Below are positions 9,208 to 18,198 of a stretch of DNA of 64,000 bases, one piece after another (position 1 is the stretch's first letter; each line of letters starts with the position of its first letter). Origin of the DNA: Limosilactobacillus reuteri. GTDB taxonomy: Bacteria; Bacillota; Bacilli; Lactobacillales; Lactobacillaceae. The stretch is taken from contig NZ_CP139478.1 of NCBI RefSeq assembly GCF_034259105.1, positions 1,787,001 to 1,851,000 on the forward strand, given 5' to 3'. The notes below the pieces were generated by a model that saw only the letters and a list, made by a program, of their open reading frames with translations, was not told the DNA's origin and made no database searches. Position numbers and translations under genes: made by a program.

Positions 9208-11514
9208 TTATTTGTCAACATTAACTTTTTCATATTCATCTGTCGGCACTTGGTCTAGCAAACTAGTTGTGCTGCCAATTGATACTAAACTTAACTCATG
9301 CATTGCTCGGGAACAAATCGTATAGAGCAATTGTCGCTCATCGTTACCATGGTATTGCTGATCATTCGCATTCCAAACAATAACCGCATCAAATTCCAAC
9401 CCCTTTGCTAAATATGACGGTACAACAATCGGGCCCTTTACTAACCGTTGATTTTCTGTCCGAATAAGGGTGGTCTTAATGTTGTTAGCATTTAACTTTT
9501 GATACAGCTCTTCACTATCTTTGAGATCTTTACCAATAATTGCGACGGCATCATGATCATTTTGATACTTATTAAGGATATCAATAACTGCCGCTACCCC
9601 TTCTTGCTCATCCTTAGCTTGATAAACTTGTGGCTTATTGCCTTCGCGCTCAAAGGCCTCAATCGCTTCACCATCAATTAAAATATGTTTAGTAAAGTCG
9701 GTAATTTGTTTCGTGGAACGGTAAGACTTCGTTAATTGGACAACCTTTGTCTTCTCTGGATCAAACATCGTCCCTAACTGCTTTAATAGTGACCGGCTAT
9801 TCTCATGAGTGAAAATTGCCTGATTAAGGTCTCCTAACAATGTGAATTTAGCATGGGGGAAACGATACTTAAGGTAAGCTAACTGGTAAGCATCATAATC
9901 TTGGACTTCATCAACGAAAACGTAGCGGATATCACGTTGACCATGCTTTCCAGTAATCAAATCATACAGGTACAGGTAAATAGTAATTCCGTTGGCACTG
10001 ATGTTCCCCTTCTTTAGGTCTTCTTTTACCCCATCAACGTAATCTTTCCACTGTTCTGCAGAAATTCCATACTCAGCAATATTAATAAGTTTTGGAGTTA
10101 CCCGGAGAAGGTGTAAAAATTGTCCATTGATGTTAAGCCATTGGTTATGATCGATGGCCTTTTTTATTGGCATAAATGCCCGCATAACGATTTGACGTGC
10201 GAGGAACTTATATTCTTTATCTTCATCCTCAAATTCACGCGGTTGGTTATTAAATAAGTTATCGATTTCTTCTTTACTCAAGCTTTGAATTTCATCTTCA
10301 ACCCATTTATTGCGCATTTCAGTGCTTACACGGTGATTAAGATCTTTGATCAATTCTTCCTTGGTTCCATCCAACCTATTTCCCAGGTTATAGTTGTTAT
10401 TAAATGAATAGTAAATTTCTTTAATCTTCTCTTTGCTCAAAAAGACTTTACCATTAAACATAAGGTTGCGGAAACGCATATTAGCATGACCAAGATGGTT
10501 AGCATAACGCTCTGTTGCTTTGAAATATTGCAAGCTAGTTAATAGTTGTTGCGCATTCTTAGCCGTTTCATCTTGGTGACTTTCAAACCGTTGTTCTAAG
10601 TTCTGAACATGAAGCTTTGGCACCCGGCGATTAGCGAACTGGAAGTAAGTCATCTGGACCATGTTATGCTCACCCAATTCTGGCAAGACTTGATCAATGT
10701 AGTCATTAAATAATTGGTTAGGTGAAAAAAGAACAACTTGTGAAGAGGTCAAATTACCCCGGTAACGGTAAAGGAGCCAGGCAACCCGTTGGAGAACTGC
10801 CGCTGTCTTCCCCGAGCCAGCAGCCCCCTGAACAAACAACAATTCGTTTTTCGTATCACGAATAATTTCATTTTGTTTCCGTTGGATCGTCGTTACAATG
10901 CTTTTCATCTTGGTACTGGAATGGTTACCAAGCGCATCAAGGAGCATCTGGTCGCCTACTTGTTCGTCGGTATCAAAGATGGTTACAATTACCCCATCTT
11001 TAATTTGAAATTGGCGTTTAAGAGTAAGATCTACCTCTTGCTCGCCTACCGGAGTCTGATATTTAACTTTCCCAAGTTTCCCTTCATAGTAAACAGACGA
11101 AATCGGCGCTCGCCAGTCATAAACAAGAAAGTGATCTGGCTTATCGGTAAAGGATGCAAGCCCGATATATACCTTTTCGGATTCATTGGCACCTTTTTCA
11201 CGAAAATCAATGCGAGCAAAGTAAGGTTTCTTTTCAAGTCGCTGTAAAGTTGCTAGCCGGTCTGCAGCGTGTTGCCAGCTATTTTGACGTTCATCTAGCA
11301 TCTGCTGTTGAGCACGAAAAGACATGGCCGTATCCATCATGCCTGAATAAGTAGTGGTATTTAAGTGGATATCATCAATTTGCTTATTGATGCCCTTAAT
11401 ATCATGTTGAGCCGTTTTAATCTTTTCTTCTGCTTTTTGTTCGGCCTGTTTTACTTTATCAATCACATTATCAAGGTACTTTTGTTCTAGTTCTTTTTCA
11501 GTTTTCGTAGACAT
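9208..11514 (-). CDS. helD: HelD-type superfamily 1 ATPase (RNA polymerase recycling factor)
   Basis: A UvrD/Rep-like ATPase. HelD in Firmicutes binds RNA polymerase and releases stalled complexes using ATP. The N-terminal ~90 residues form a charged coiled-coil arm (EKELEQKYLDNVIDKVKQAE). Walker A is FVQGAAGSGKTAAVLQR and Walker B is YVFVDEVQDYDAYQ. The C-terminal helicase motifs include LTKSYRSTKQI and GLEFDAVIVWNA. At 768 aa it has normal size. I prefer ATG 11514, because GGTAGGGAG lies 7 bases before it, over the first ATG at 11535. It is monocistronic and divergent from the DedA gene. The Lactobacillus protein was not distinguished experimentally from a plain DNA helicase. Confidence 0.88.
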   Translation of the reverse strand: MSTKTEKELEQKYLDNVIDKVKQAEQKAEEKIKTAQHDIKGINKQIDDIHLNTTTYSGMMDTAMSFRAQQQMLDERQNSWQHAADRLATLQRLEKKPYFARIDFREKGANESEKVYIGLASFTDKPDHFLVYDWRAPISSVYYEGKLGKVKYQTPVGEQEVDLTLKRQFQIKDGVIVTIFDTDEQVGDQMLLDALGNHSSTKMKSIVTTIQRKQNEIIRDTKNELLFVQGAAGSGKTAAVLQRVAWLLYRYRGNLTSSQVVLFSPNQLFNDYIDQVLPELGEHNMVQMTYFQFANRRVPKLHVQNLEQRFESHQDETAKNAQQLLTSLQYFKATERYANHLGHANMRFRNLMFNGKVFLSKEKIKEIYYSFNNNYNLGNRLDGTKEELIKDLNHRVSTEMRNKWVEDEIQSLSKEEIDNLFNNQPREFEDEDKEYKFLARQIVMRAFMPIKKAIDHNQWLNINGQFLHLLRVTPKLINIAEYGISAEQWKDYVDGVKEDLKKGNISANGITIYLYLYDLITGKHGQRDIRYVFVDEVQDYDAYQLAYLKYRFPHAKFTLLGDLNQAIFTHENSRSLLKQLGTMFDPEKTKVVQLTKSYRSTKQITDFTKHILIDGEAIEAFEREGNKPQVYQAKDEQEGVAAVIDILNKYQNDHDAVAIIGKDLKDSEELYQKLNANNIKTTLIRTENQRLVKGPIVVPSYLAKGLEFDAVIVWNANDQQYHGNDERQLLYTICSRAMHELSLVSIGSTTSLLDQVPTDEYEKVNVDK

Positions 11515-11733
11515 TCCATACTCCCTACCTTTCATCTTCAGGTCGACTTACTTAATAATTTATCTTAAAATCATCCAATTATTATATCATTTTCGCCAAT
11601 TAGTCTGTTAACTTTCCGCCTTCTATTTTTTCAATTATTAAATGTCGTTTAATTTTAATCCTAAGATCATCAAAATAACTAATAATAACGCTACAATATA
11701 TTGAAACCATGATCCAGGAGGAGGAAAACAACA

Positions 11734-12384
11734 ATGAGCCATATTTTTTATCTTCTAACTCATATTGCGGAAATAATTATTCCCATGTTTGAGTGGATGG
11801 GCGCTTGGAGCTATGTTCTCCTTTTTATCCTAATTTTTATGGAAACTGGATTAGTGATTTTCCCATGGCTTCCTGGTGAATCGCTTGTCTTTTTAACTTG
11901 TTCTTTTATCGCTTTTAACCCGATCTTAAAAATGGAAATCGTCATCCCCGTCTTCTTTTTCGCGGCGCTAATTGGTGACACAGTTAATTATTATATTGGT
12001 CATTCCCTTTCTCATTGGCAATGGCTCAAAAAAAGAATGGCCGGTCCCCGCTTTGAGAAAGCACAAGAATTTTTAGCCCGTCATGGGATCAAAGCTGTAG
12101 CATTAGGGCGATTTGTACCGCTCATTCGTACCTTTGTCCCCTTAATTGCTGGAACAATGCAGTTTCCATTTCACCGTTTCACAATTGGTAATATTATTGG
12201 CGTTACATTATGGGTAGCGATTGGTGCTGGATGTGGATATTACTTTGGAATAATTCCGTTTATCTGTCAGCACTTCTCACTTATCATCTTAGCATTTGTT
12301 GTGTGTTCACTGTTAGGAGTTGGCTTGTTAGCACTTATCAAAGCGATTCGTCAACGAATTATTAAGCGAAACCGAATGCTATAA
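11734..12384 (+). CDS. DedA-family membrane protein
   Basis: A 216-aa SNARE-associated/VTT-domain protein. DedA proteins act in membrane lipid homeostasis; several are undecaprenyl-phosphate or phospholipid flippases. The motif order is the standard one: FPWLPGESLVFLTC, GDTVNYYIGH, then GRFVPLIRTFVPLIAGT with the conserved Arg pair, and a GNIIGVTLWV helix. Five to six hydrophobic segments end with a basic tail. A strong GGAGGAGG site sits 9 bases before the ATG. It is separated from the next gene by 73 bp. Confidence 0.92.
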   Translation: MSHIFYLLTHIAEIIIPMFEWMGAWSYVLLFILIFMETGLVIFPWLPGESLVFLTCSFIAFNPILKMEIVIPVFFFAALIGDTVNYYIGHSLSHWQWLKKRMAGPRFEKAQEFLARHGIKAVALGRFVPLIRTFVPLIAGTMQFPFHRFTIGNIIGVTLWVAIGAGCGYYFGIIPFICQHFSLIILAFVVCSLLGVGLLALIKAIRQRIIKRNRML

Positions 12385-12457
12385 TTGCTTTTTCTTCAGC
12401 GAAATCATGTTAAAATGTAATAAGTATTTTTATTTCGCTTAAAGGAGTGCTGTAACT

Positions 12458-13111
12458 ATGGCAATCAACGTTTATTTTGTACGCCACGGACAAACCTATC
12501 TTAATCTCTACAATCGGATGCAAGGTTGGGCTGATGGTCCGCTAACGCCAAAGGGTGAAGAAGACGCTAAACGAGTAGGACGGGCGCTTGCTCCTATTCA
12601 ATTTGATTATGTATTTTGCAGCGACCTCGCACGAACAGTTTCAACTACCCGTTTCTTGCTTGCTGAACATCCTGGTAATAATCCAACGCCAATTCCAGAG
12701 CCAGCGTTTCGGGAAGAATTCTTTGGCTACTTTGAAGGAGAAGATGGCCAACATTTTGCTGACTTTCTTGGCGGCCCAGATGGTTATCATAGCTTTACAG
12801 AAATGGTTGCCGGTTGGGGTCCAGACAAATTAAAAGATAAGATTGCAGCCGCGGATAATTATGGTACTGCTGAAGACCATGTTGCTTTCTGGAAGCGGGT
12901 AGATAAAGGTTTTGACCGTTTACGAGCATTGCCAGACGGATCAGAAGTACTAGTAGTTTCACACGGAGCCACTATTCGTTCAATCGTCCAACGCTATTCT
13001 GACGCTTACGATCCAGGCGATTCACCACGTAACGGAAGCATCACTAAGCTAACTTTAGATAAGAATAATACTACTGTTGATTTTTATAACAAACTTGAAT
13101 TACCAGAATAA
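12458..13111 (+). CDS. Histidine phosphatase family protein (phosphoglycerate mutase-like)
   Basis: 217 aa. The phosphoacceptor His is in YFVRHGQTYLN, the acid/base Glu in FREEFFGYFEGEDG and the second His in VVSHGATIRSI. This is the RHG-motif superfamily, which includes cofactor-dependent mutases and many broad phosphatases; the substrate cannot be told. Cytosolic, no signal peptide. AAAGGAG precedes the ATG. It lies 29 bp upstream of hflX in the same direction and may be co-transcribed with it. Confidence 0.92.
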   Translation: MAINVYFVRHGQTYLNLYNRMQGWADGPLTPKGEEDAKRVGRALAPIQFDYVFCSDLARTVSTTRFLLAEHPGNNPTPIPEPAFREEFFGYFEGEDGQHFADFLGGPDGYHSFTEMVAGWGPDKLKDKIAAADNYGTAEDHVAFWKRVDKGFDRLRALPDGSEVLVVSHGATIRSIVQRYSDAYDPGDSPRNGSITKLTLDKNNTTVDFYNKLELPE

Positions 13112-13140
13112 TATCCATAAAGGAGGAACATTATTCTTCA

Positions 13141-14418
13141 ATGGAGACTAACATACAAACTCTAGAACCAGTAATTATTACTGGATTAAATACTGGTCAA
13201 GAAGACTTTGACTACTCAATGGTTGAACTGGCTGAATTAGCACAAGCAAATCACATGGAAGTTATCGATCGGATTGATCAAGTCATCGATCGTCCTAATC
13301 CTGCTACCTACTTTGGAAAAGGCAAAGTCGAAGAAATTCGTGACGTGGCTGATGCTAATCACGTTCCTACTATCATTACCAATGATGAATTATCACCAAG
13401 TCAATTACGTAATCTTGAAGAAGGAACCGGATGTCGTATTCTAGACCGAACCGCTCTTATTTTAGAGATTTTCGCAACCCGCGCTCAAACCAAAGAAGCT
13501 AAACTCCAAGTACAAATTGCGGAACTGCAATATCGCTTACCACGATTGCAAACTAGTGCAAGTGAGCGGTTAGACCAGCAAACCGGTGGAGGAAGCGGCT
13601 TTACTAACCGGGGTGCCGGGGAAACCAAACTTGAAATGGATCGGCGAACTATCCAACATCAAATTTCCCACCTTCGTCAAGAACTGGCTGCTATTGCTAA
13701 ATCTGAACAAACCAAGCGAAAACAACGAGTAAAGAGTGCAATTCCCACAGCTGCTCTTGTCGGCTATACCAATGCCGGTAAATCAACCATTATGAATGGC
13801 CTCGTAAGAAAATATGGAGCTGCTGAAGAAAAAACTGTTTTTGAAAAGAATATGTTATTTGCCACCCTTGATACAAGTGTCCGGCAACTAACACTTCCAG
13901 ATCAAAAACGCTTCTTACTTAGTGACACGGTCGGTTTTGTCAGCAAGTTGCCTACTCACCTTGTTGAATCATTTAAATCAACACTTGCAGAAGCCGCTAA
14001 TGCTGACTTACTAATCCAAGTTATTGATTATTCTGATCCACATTACAAGGAAATGATGGAAACAACTAATGAAACCTTAAAACAAATTGGGATTACTGAT
14101 ATTCCAATGATCAACGTATTTAATAAAGCAGATAAAACTGAGATTGAATTCCCTATTCTTGAAGGTGACGATCAAGTTGTAATTTCAGCTAAACAAGATG
14201 CTTCATTAGATCTTCTTGTTGATGTTATTAAGAAACACCTATTTAAGGACTATGTCACCACTACTCTTCTAATTCCATTTACTGATGGTCACGTTGTTTC
14301 TTACCTTAATGAACACACTAATATTTTAGATACTGCTTATGAAAGTGATGGGACATTATTAACGGTAGAAATGTCAGTTCAAGATTATCAACGCTTTAAC
14401 AAGTACGAAAAAGCATGA
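13141..14418 (+). CDS. hflX: Ribosome-associated GTPase HflX
   Basis: 425 aa. The N-terminal HflX domain (GKGKVEEI, then a coiled-coil region with GGGSGFTNRGAGETKLE) is followed by a G domain with G1 GYTNAGKST, G3 DTVGFV and G4 NKAD. HflX splits stalled or hibernating ribosomes, often under heat stress. The ATG at 13141 follows AAGGAGG at 13120-13126. The gene is closed by a strong hairpin at 14442-14478. Complete and of normal length. Confidence 0.95.
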   Translation: METNIQTLEPVIITGLNTGQEDFDYSMVELAELAQANHMEVIDRIDQVIDRPNPATYFGKGKVEEIRDVADANHVPTIITNDELSPSQLRNLEEGTGCRILDRTALILEIFATRAQTKEAKLQVQIAELQYRLPRLQTSASERLDQQTGGGSGFTNRGAGETKLEMDRRTIQHQISHLRQELAAIAKSEQTKRKQRVKSAIPTAALVGYTNAGKSTIMNGLVRKYGAAEEKTVFEKNMLFATLDTSVRQLTLPDQKRFLLSDTVGFVSKLPTHLVESFKSTLAEAANADLLIQVIDYSDPHYKEMMETTNETLKQIGITDIPMINVFNKADKTEIEFPILEGDDQVVISAKQDASLDLLVDVIKKHLFKDYVTTTLLIPFTDGHVVSYLNEHTNILDTAYESDGTLLTVEMSVQDYQRFNKYEKA

Positions 14419-14441
14419 TGGCGTAATTACAGGTGAAAATG

Positions 14442-14478
14442 CCCCCTAAGAAATGAGATATGAACATTTCTTAGGGGG
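14442..14478. terminator. Bidirectional terminator after hflX
   Basis: A 14-bp perfect stem, CCCCCTAAGAAATG paired with 14465-14478, with a 9-nt loop and a following T-rich stretch. It also serves the convergent gene at 14486. Confidence 0.9.
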
Positions 14479-14485
14479 AATTTTC

Positions 14486-15010
14486 TTATATTTGTTTTTG
14501 TTGAACCTTGTAAATAACAATTGCGATCCACGTTGAAATTAATGCGGGAAATAATGCCATGATTATGTAATCGGGATTAATAATCCTACTCTCGGCCACA
14601 ATCTTAAGCATATATTTTGAAGATTTTGAAAGATCGTTAAAAATAACTTGATAAATCGTCGTATAAATTAGTGACCATTGAATATAATATTCCATGATTG
14701 TTAGACTCGTCATATGATAATGATAATGGTGCTGAAACCAGCCTAAAAAATTTGACAACATAATTCCCACTAATACAGCAATTAATAATATCAAACTAAA
14801 AACGGAGCTAACATGAAAAATTCGTAAGTCAAAAATAAACGCCATTACACAATACAAAATTGCAATAAAACTAACCATACTAATTACTACCATAATTGTG
14901 ATCAAAATTAATGAATGGATATATACCATGTTATGAGTATGGTGGGCATTTATTCCCATTGTGATAACTATTAGAGCGATCAATAAAACCCAATAAATAA
15001 TCTTCTCCAT
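14486..15010 (-). CDS. Unknown multi-pass membrane protein
   Basis: 174 aa with five predicted hydrophobic segments (e.g. VLLIALIVITMGI, LILLIAVLVGIMLS, IIMALFPALISTWIAIVIY) and His-rich loops (NAHHTHN, FQHHYHYHM). I do not recognise a family. GAGGGG directly abuts the ATG, closer than normal spacing, so the real start could be slightly downstream. It stands between the hflX terminator and an IS30 element and is very AT-rich. It could be an accessory immunity-like or orphan membrane protein; nothing in the context decides. Confidence 0.6.
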   Translation of the reverse strand: MEKIIYWVLLIALIVITMGINAHHTHNMVYIHSLILITIMVVISMVSFIAILYCVMAFIFDLRIFHVSSVFSLILLIAVLVGIMLSNFLGWFQHHYHYHMTSLTIMEYYIQWSLIYTTIYQVIFNDLSKSSKYMLKIVAESRIINPDYIIMALFPALISTWIAIVIYKVQQKQI

Positions 15011-15089
15011 CCCCTCAATTCAAGTCCATTGATTATAGTTTATGCCTTTAATTTATGCAGCGTCAAAGATAATGTCATAAGACCCTAAA

Positions 15090-16148
15090 TGTCAATTTAA
15101 GTTAGAAAGAAAATAGTTGCTCATCAGTGACGTAAGACATGAATACTTCATATGGAGTTCGATAGCCTAGTGATTTACGGGGCAGGTTATTTCGCTTACT
15201 CATCAGTTGGGTTACCAATTCATCAGGAAGATTGCGGAAATCTAGCTGTTTCGTTAAGCCATCCCGGCGTAAAAGACCGTTGTTGTTTTCGTTCAGCCCT
15301 CGTTGATTGGGAGCACCAACCTCGGCAAAGTAAGTGTGAAGGTCAAATTGATTGGCAATCTCGCGCCAGCCGGCGAATTCTTTTCCGTTGTCAAAGGTAA
15401 TCGATTTGAAGAAGTGCCGCGGGAATTTCCGAAGCCACTGACTTAAGTGTTGGTTAATCGCATTAGCCGTCTTTTCGTGCACATTGAGTACAATTTCGAC
15501 CTTCGATTGGCGTTCGGTCAGGGTCATTACCGCCCCTTGGTGCTTTTTGCCTTGGACGGTATCAGCTTCAAGGTGCCCAAATTCAGTGGCATAGTGCGGA
15601 AAGTCCTTGGCACGCTCGTGAATACTTCGCCCCAATTGGCCAGCCTTCCCGCGGCGCTCGACATAGCCATTCGGGTGCCGCTTACCTCGCATCGGCAAGG
15701 AACGGACATCGAAGCCGAACTGGCCACGTTCAAACATCCGGTAAAGAGTTCGCCGGTTACAACTAATTGGGCGCTCAGCGCGCCCAATAATGGTATCAGG
15801 CGTCCACCCCTGGGCAATTTTGTCGTTGATATAAGTGAGTTCAGCCAGTGACAACTGAGTACGTTTTCGGCCACAACGTTGCTTATTGCGCATATAGTGA
15901 TCTTGATAATCAGCAATTGAGGCACCGGTTTCCAGGCAACGATAAACGCGATAAACGGTTTCGGCGCAACGTTTGATCATTTGGGCCACTCGGTACGCTT
16001 TAAGCTTTTGCACGAAAGAATGGGCGATGATTGTCAGCTCGTTTGTGGTAAGATGGGTGTAAGTCATTTGTGGTTTCCTTTCTTTTGTTTAGGGGTATTC
16101 AAAAGTCTACCACAAATGGCTTTTCTATTTTTCTAACTTAATTTTACA
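15090..16148 (-). mobile_element. IS30-family element, type B
   Basis: The ends are inferred from the imperfect inverted repeat TGTNAANTTAAGTTAGAAA around a single transposase gene (~1059 bp). This is not the same element as type A: the transposase and repeats differ. Only AA could be a target duplication, which is too short to judge. Confidence 0.75.
15102..16067 (-). CDS. IS30-family transposase (type B)
   Basis: A 321-aa DDE transposase. N-terminal HTH (TTNELTIIAHSFVQKLKAYR). Catalytic signatures: GHLEADTVQGKKH (D), SITFDNGKEFAGW (D) and PNQRGLNENNNGLLRRDGL (E). The stop is only 12 bases inside the left end. The gene looks intact. Its GC content is visibly higher than that of the flanking genes (many CGC/GCG codons), which suggests fairly recent entry from another genome. 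Confidence 0.93.
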   Translation of the reverse strand: MTYTHLTTNELTIIAHSFVQKLKAYRVAQMIKRCAETVYRVYRCLETGASIADYQDHYMRNKQRCGRKRTQLSLAELTYINDKIAQGWTPDTIIGRAERPISCNRRTLYRMFERGQFGFDVRSLPMRGKRHPNGYVERRGKAGQLGRSIHERAKDFPHYATEFGHLEADTVQGKKHQGAVMTLTERQSKVEIVLNVHEKTANAINQHLSQWLRKFPRHFFKSITFDNGKEFAGWREIANQFDLHTYFAEVGAPNQRGLNENNNGLLRRDGLTKQLDFRNLPDELVTQLMSKRNNLPRKSLGYRTPYEVFMSYVTDEQLFSF

Positions 16149-16152
16149 AACG

Positions 16153-16260
16153 GCGAGAGATAAACAGCGCAGTACAATAATGGCCTCCAATGTTCAGATT
16201 AACCGAACGTTAGAGGCCATTATTGCTTGCAGAGAATCGGGTTGCTCTCGCTCTCTTACT
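16153..16260 (-). repeat. Structured intergenic repeat, copy 1
   Basis: The core 16167-16230 matches 18056-18120 at most positions. It folds as a 13-bp perfect stem (CAATAATGGCCTC with GAGGCCATTATTG), extended inward by GTTC/GAAC. An outer pair GCGAGAG (16153-16159)/CTCTCGC brackets it. It lies just 3' of the minus-strand GlsB-like gene. Function unknown; it could be a complex terminator, a small RNA or a MITE-like repeat. Confidence 0.7.
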
Positions 16261-16272
16261 TCCAATTATTAA

Positions 16273-16521
16273 TCAATCGGTTCGAATTCCGAAAATCAAG
16301 GAGACGATCATTACTAAGATTACTGCTCCAATAATTGATGGAACAATTGCCATCCCAGCTACTTGCGGTCCCCATGCGCCTAATACTGCTTCACCGATTG
16401 CTGATCCTACTAGTCCAGCAACAATATTACTGATCACTCCCATTGATCCGCCACGACGGGTTAACGCACCAGCAGCTAAACCAATTAATCCACCAACAAT
16501 TAAAACCCAAATCCAGTACAT
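16273..16521 (-). CDS. GlsB/YeaQ/YmgE-family stress membrane protein
   Basis: 82 aa, three glycine-rich transmembrane segments (IWVLIVGGLIGLAAGALTRR, ISNIVAGLVGSAIGEAVLG, IGAVILVMIVSLIFGI), as in the transglycosylase-associated/GlsB family linked to general stress. It starts 3 bases after the stop of the CsbD gene, so both form one operon. A GGAGGG site precedes the ATG. The biochemical role is unknown for the family. Confidence 0.9.
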   Translation of the reverse strand: MYWIWVLIVGGLIGLAAGALTRRGGSMGVISNIVAGLVGSAIGEAVLGAWGPQVAGMAIVPSIIGAVILVMIVSLIFGIRTD

Positions 16522-16523
16522 AA

Positions 16524-16706
16524 TCAGCCCTCCTTTTTATTTCCTTTTATTGACTCTTTAAGATCATTAACCCCATCTTTTACTTTTCCTTTAAGTTTCT
16601 GAAGTTTTCCTTCTCCTTCACGAGTCTTATCATTAGTTACTTTGCCTTCAGTTTCTTTTAGTTTCCCTGCTATCTTATCTTTTATTCCGTGCTTATCGCT
16701 AGCCAT
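16524..16706 (-). CDS. CsbD-family stress protein
   Basis: 60 aa, highly charged, with the CsbD signature: KDKIAGKLKETEGKVTNDKT followed by a Lys/Glu/Gly-rich repeat. In bacilli CsbD is a general-stress protein of unknown activity. It is the first gene of a two-gene operon with the GlsB-like membrane protein, an often-seen stress pairing. AAGGAAAGGAC precedes the ATG. Confidence 0.9.
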   Translation of the reverse strand: MASDKHGIKDKIAGKLKETEGKVTNDKTREGEGKLQKLKGKVKDGVNDLKESIKGNKKEG

Positions 16707-16891
16707 TATTATCAGTCCTTTCCTTATGTATATGGCTATTAGTGGCTGACAACTTTGGGATGTTCCTCCTTCCTAAATCGACTAGTGGTATTTGATAGTT
16801 CTAAGCTTAACAGTTATCATCCTAGAAAGCGATATCCTTTTGATTTATTTAAGTCTTCTTTAATAACTTTATTTATATCTTAATTAAAAAG

Positions 16892-16921
16892 AAACTCTAC
16901 CGTCAAAAATTGGTAGAGTTT
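16892..16921 (-). terminator. Terminator of the D-2-hydroxyacid dehydrogenase gene
   Basis: A 10-bp stem AAACTCTACC/GGTAGAGTTT. On the minus strand it is followed by CTTTTTAATTA. It lies 9 bp past the gene's stop. Confidence 0.85.
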
Positions 16922-16930
16922 TTTAATTAA

Positions 16931-17923
16931 TTACATTCTAATTTCATTACGTGAATGCTTACCTTCTAGAATTGTTACAGCATCATTCAAACTAATTTCA
17001 ACCATATTCCGTATAGATGTTTCAGTCAAAAATGCAACATGGGGAGTAACAAGAACATTTGGCATTGCAGCTAGCTTCTTGTAATCATCTGGAATTTGAT
17101 CTGGTGAAACTTGTTTCCCAAAGAAAGAAGTTTCGTCAGCTAATGTATCTAGGCCAGCACCCGCAATTTCTTTATTTTCCAATGCTGAAATTAAGTCCGC
17201 AGTATTTACCAGTTTTCCACGAGCCATGTTGATCAAGTAAGCATTGTCTTTCATCATCTTAAATTGTGGTGCAGCAATCATGTTTTCTGTACTTGGTAAC
17301 AACGGTGTATGTAATGATAAAATATCCGCATTCTTAACAACAGTATCAAAATCGGTATATTCAACGTATGGTTCATATTCGACATTGTATGATGGATCAT
17401 ATGCAAGGACTTTTGCACCTAATGCTTTATAAATCTGAGCAGTGGCCCCACCAATATTACCAAGACCAACAATTCCCACGGTTAAATTGTAAATTTCATT
17501 ACTGATTAAATCATCGCTCCACCGAAAATCACCATGGCTCATGCGTTGTTCGAATTCATCAATCCGCCGTAACAAGTACATCGCCTGTGTGACACCCATT
17601 TCTGCGATTGCTCGTGGTGAATAAATAGGGACATTCGTTACAATGATGCCATTTGCTTTACATGCATCTAAATCAAAAATATCAACACCAACCATTCGAG
17701 CAGCTAATTGCTTTATTCCCATGGCTGCTAATTGTTCATACAGTTGTTCATCCCCAAGTTTTGTTGTTTGCTGTAAGGAAATTCCATCATATCCTTCCGC
17801 AAGCTTAACTGTATCAGCATTTAATGGTTCAGTAACCATCTTGACTTCATTGCCTGTCTTCTTTGCCCATGCTTCAATATAAGGCTTTTCAGCGTCACGA
17901 ACGCTATACATAATTAATTTCAT
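16931..17923 (-). CDS. D-2-hydroxyacid dehydrogenase (D-lactate dehydrogenase type)
   Basis: Reduces a 2-keto acid (probably pyruvate) to the D-hydroxy acid with NADH in the cytosol. The NAD-binding motif is VGIVGLGNIGGATAQ, with an acidic residue after it (AYDPS) favouring NADH. The catalytic triad is visible: Arg in NMARGKLVN, Glu in LDTLADETSFF, His in VTPHVAFLTE. 330 aa is the normal ldhD length. I prefer ATG 17923 (MKLIMYSVRD), which has AAAGGA upstream, over the ATG at 17944. D-lactate versus other D-hydroxyacid specificity cannot be settled from sequence alone. Confidence 0.88.
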   Translation of the reverse strand: MKLIMYSVRDAEKPYIEAWAKKTGNEVKMVTEPLNADTVKLAEGYDGISLQQTTKLGDEQLYEQLAAMGIKQLAARMVGVDIFDLDACKANGIIVTNVPIYSPRAIAEMGVTQAMYLLRRIDEFEQRMSHGDFRWSDDLISNEIYNLTVGIVGLGNIGGATAQIYKALGAKVLAYDPSYNVEYEPYVEYTDFDTVVKNADILSLHTPLLPSTENMIAAPQFKMMKDNAYLINMARGKLVNTADLISALENKEIAGAGLDTLADETSFFGKQVSPDQIPDDYKKLAAMPNVLVTPHVAFLTETSIRNMVEISLNDAVTILEGKHSRNEIRM

Positions 17924-18055
17924 CAGTTTTCCCATTCCTTTCATAAAAACCGCTTACATTAATAGCTTAACACTCCTTTACTTAATCATCAGTATTTTAG
18001 CAACAAAAAATCGGGTCTGTGACTTAAGCCAAGTTACTTTCATAAAAGACAAATG

Positions 18056-18190
18056 GCGCAGTACAACAATGGCCTCCAACGCCCGGTAAAACCGAACATT
18101 GGAGGCCTACTGTTGCTTGCGGGGGCTCCCAGAGGCTAGCTTCGCGTTGAAAACGAAGTCACGAGTGACTTCTGTCTCGCTCCCTCTGTT
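18056..18190 (-). repeat. Structured intergenic repeat, copy 2
   Basis: The core 18056-18120 shares GCGCAGTAC, TGGCCTCCAA, AACCGAAC and the terminal GCTTGC with copy 1. One outer stem pair has changed from T-A to C-G on both sides. Beyond the core lie extra hairpins (CTTCG...CGAAG; AGTCAC/GTGACT) and the shared GAGCGAGA block. It sits 3' of the YhgE gene, as copy 1 sits 3' of the GlsB gene, both on the minus strand. Confidence 0.7.
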
Positions 18191-18198
18191 ATCTTTAA

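Noticed and set aside
15084..16155. A long target duplication for the type B IS30 element.
   Set aside because: Flanks compared over ~15 bp share only AA, so nothing beyond chance can be claimed.
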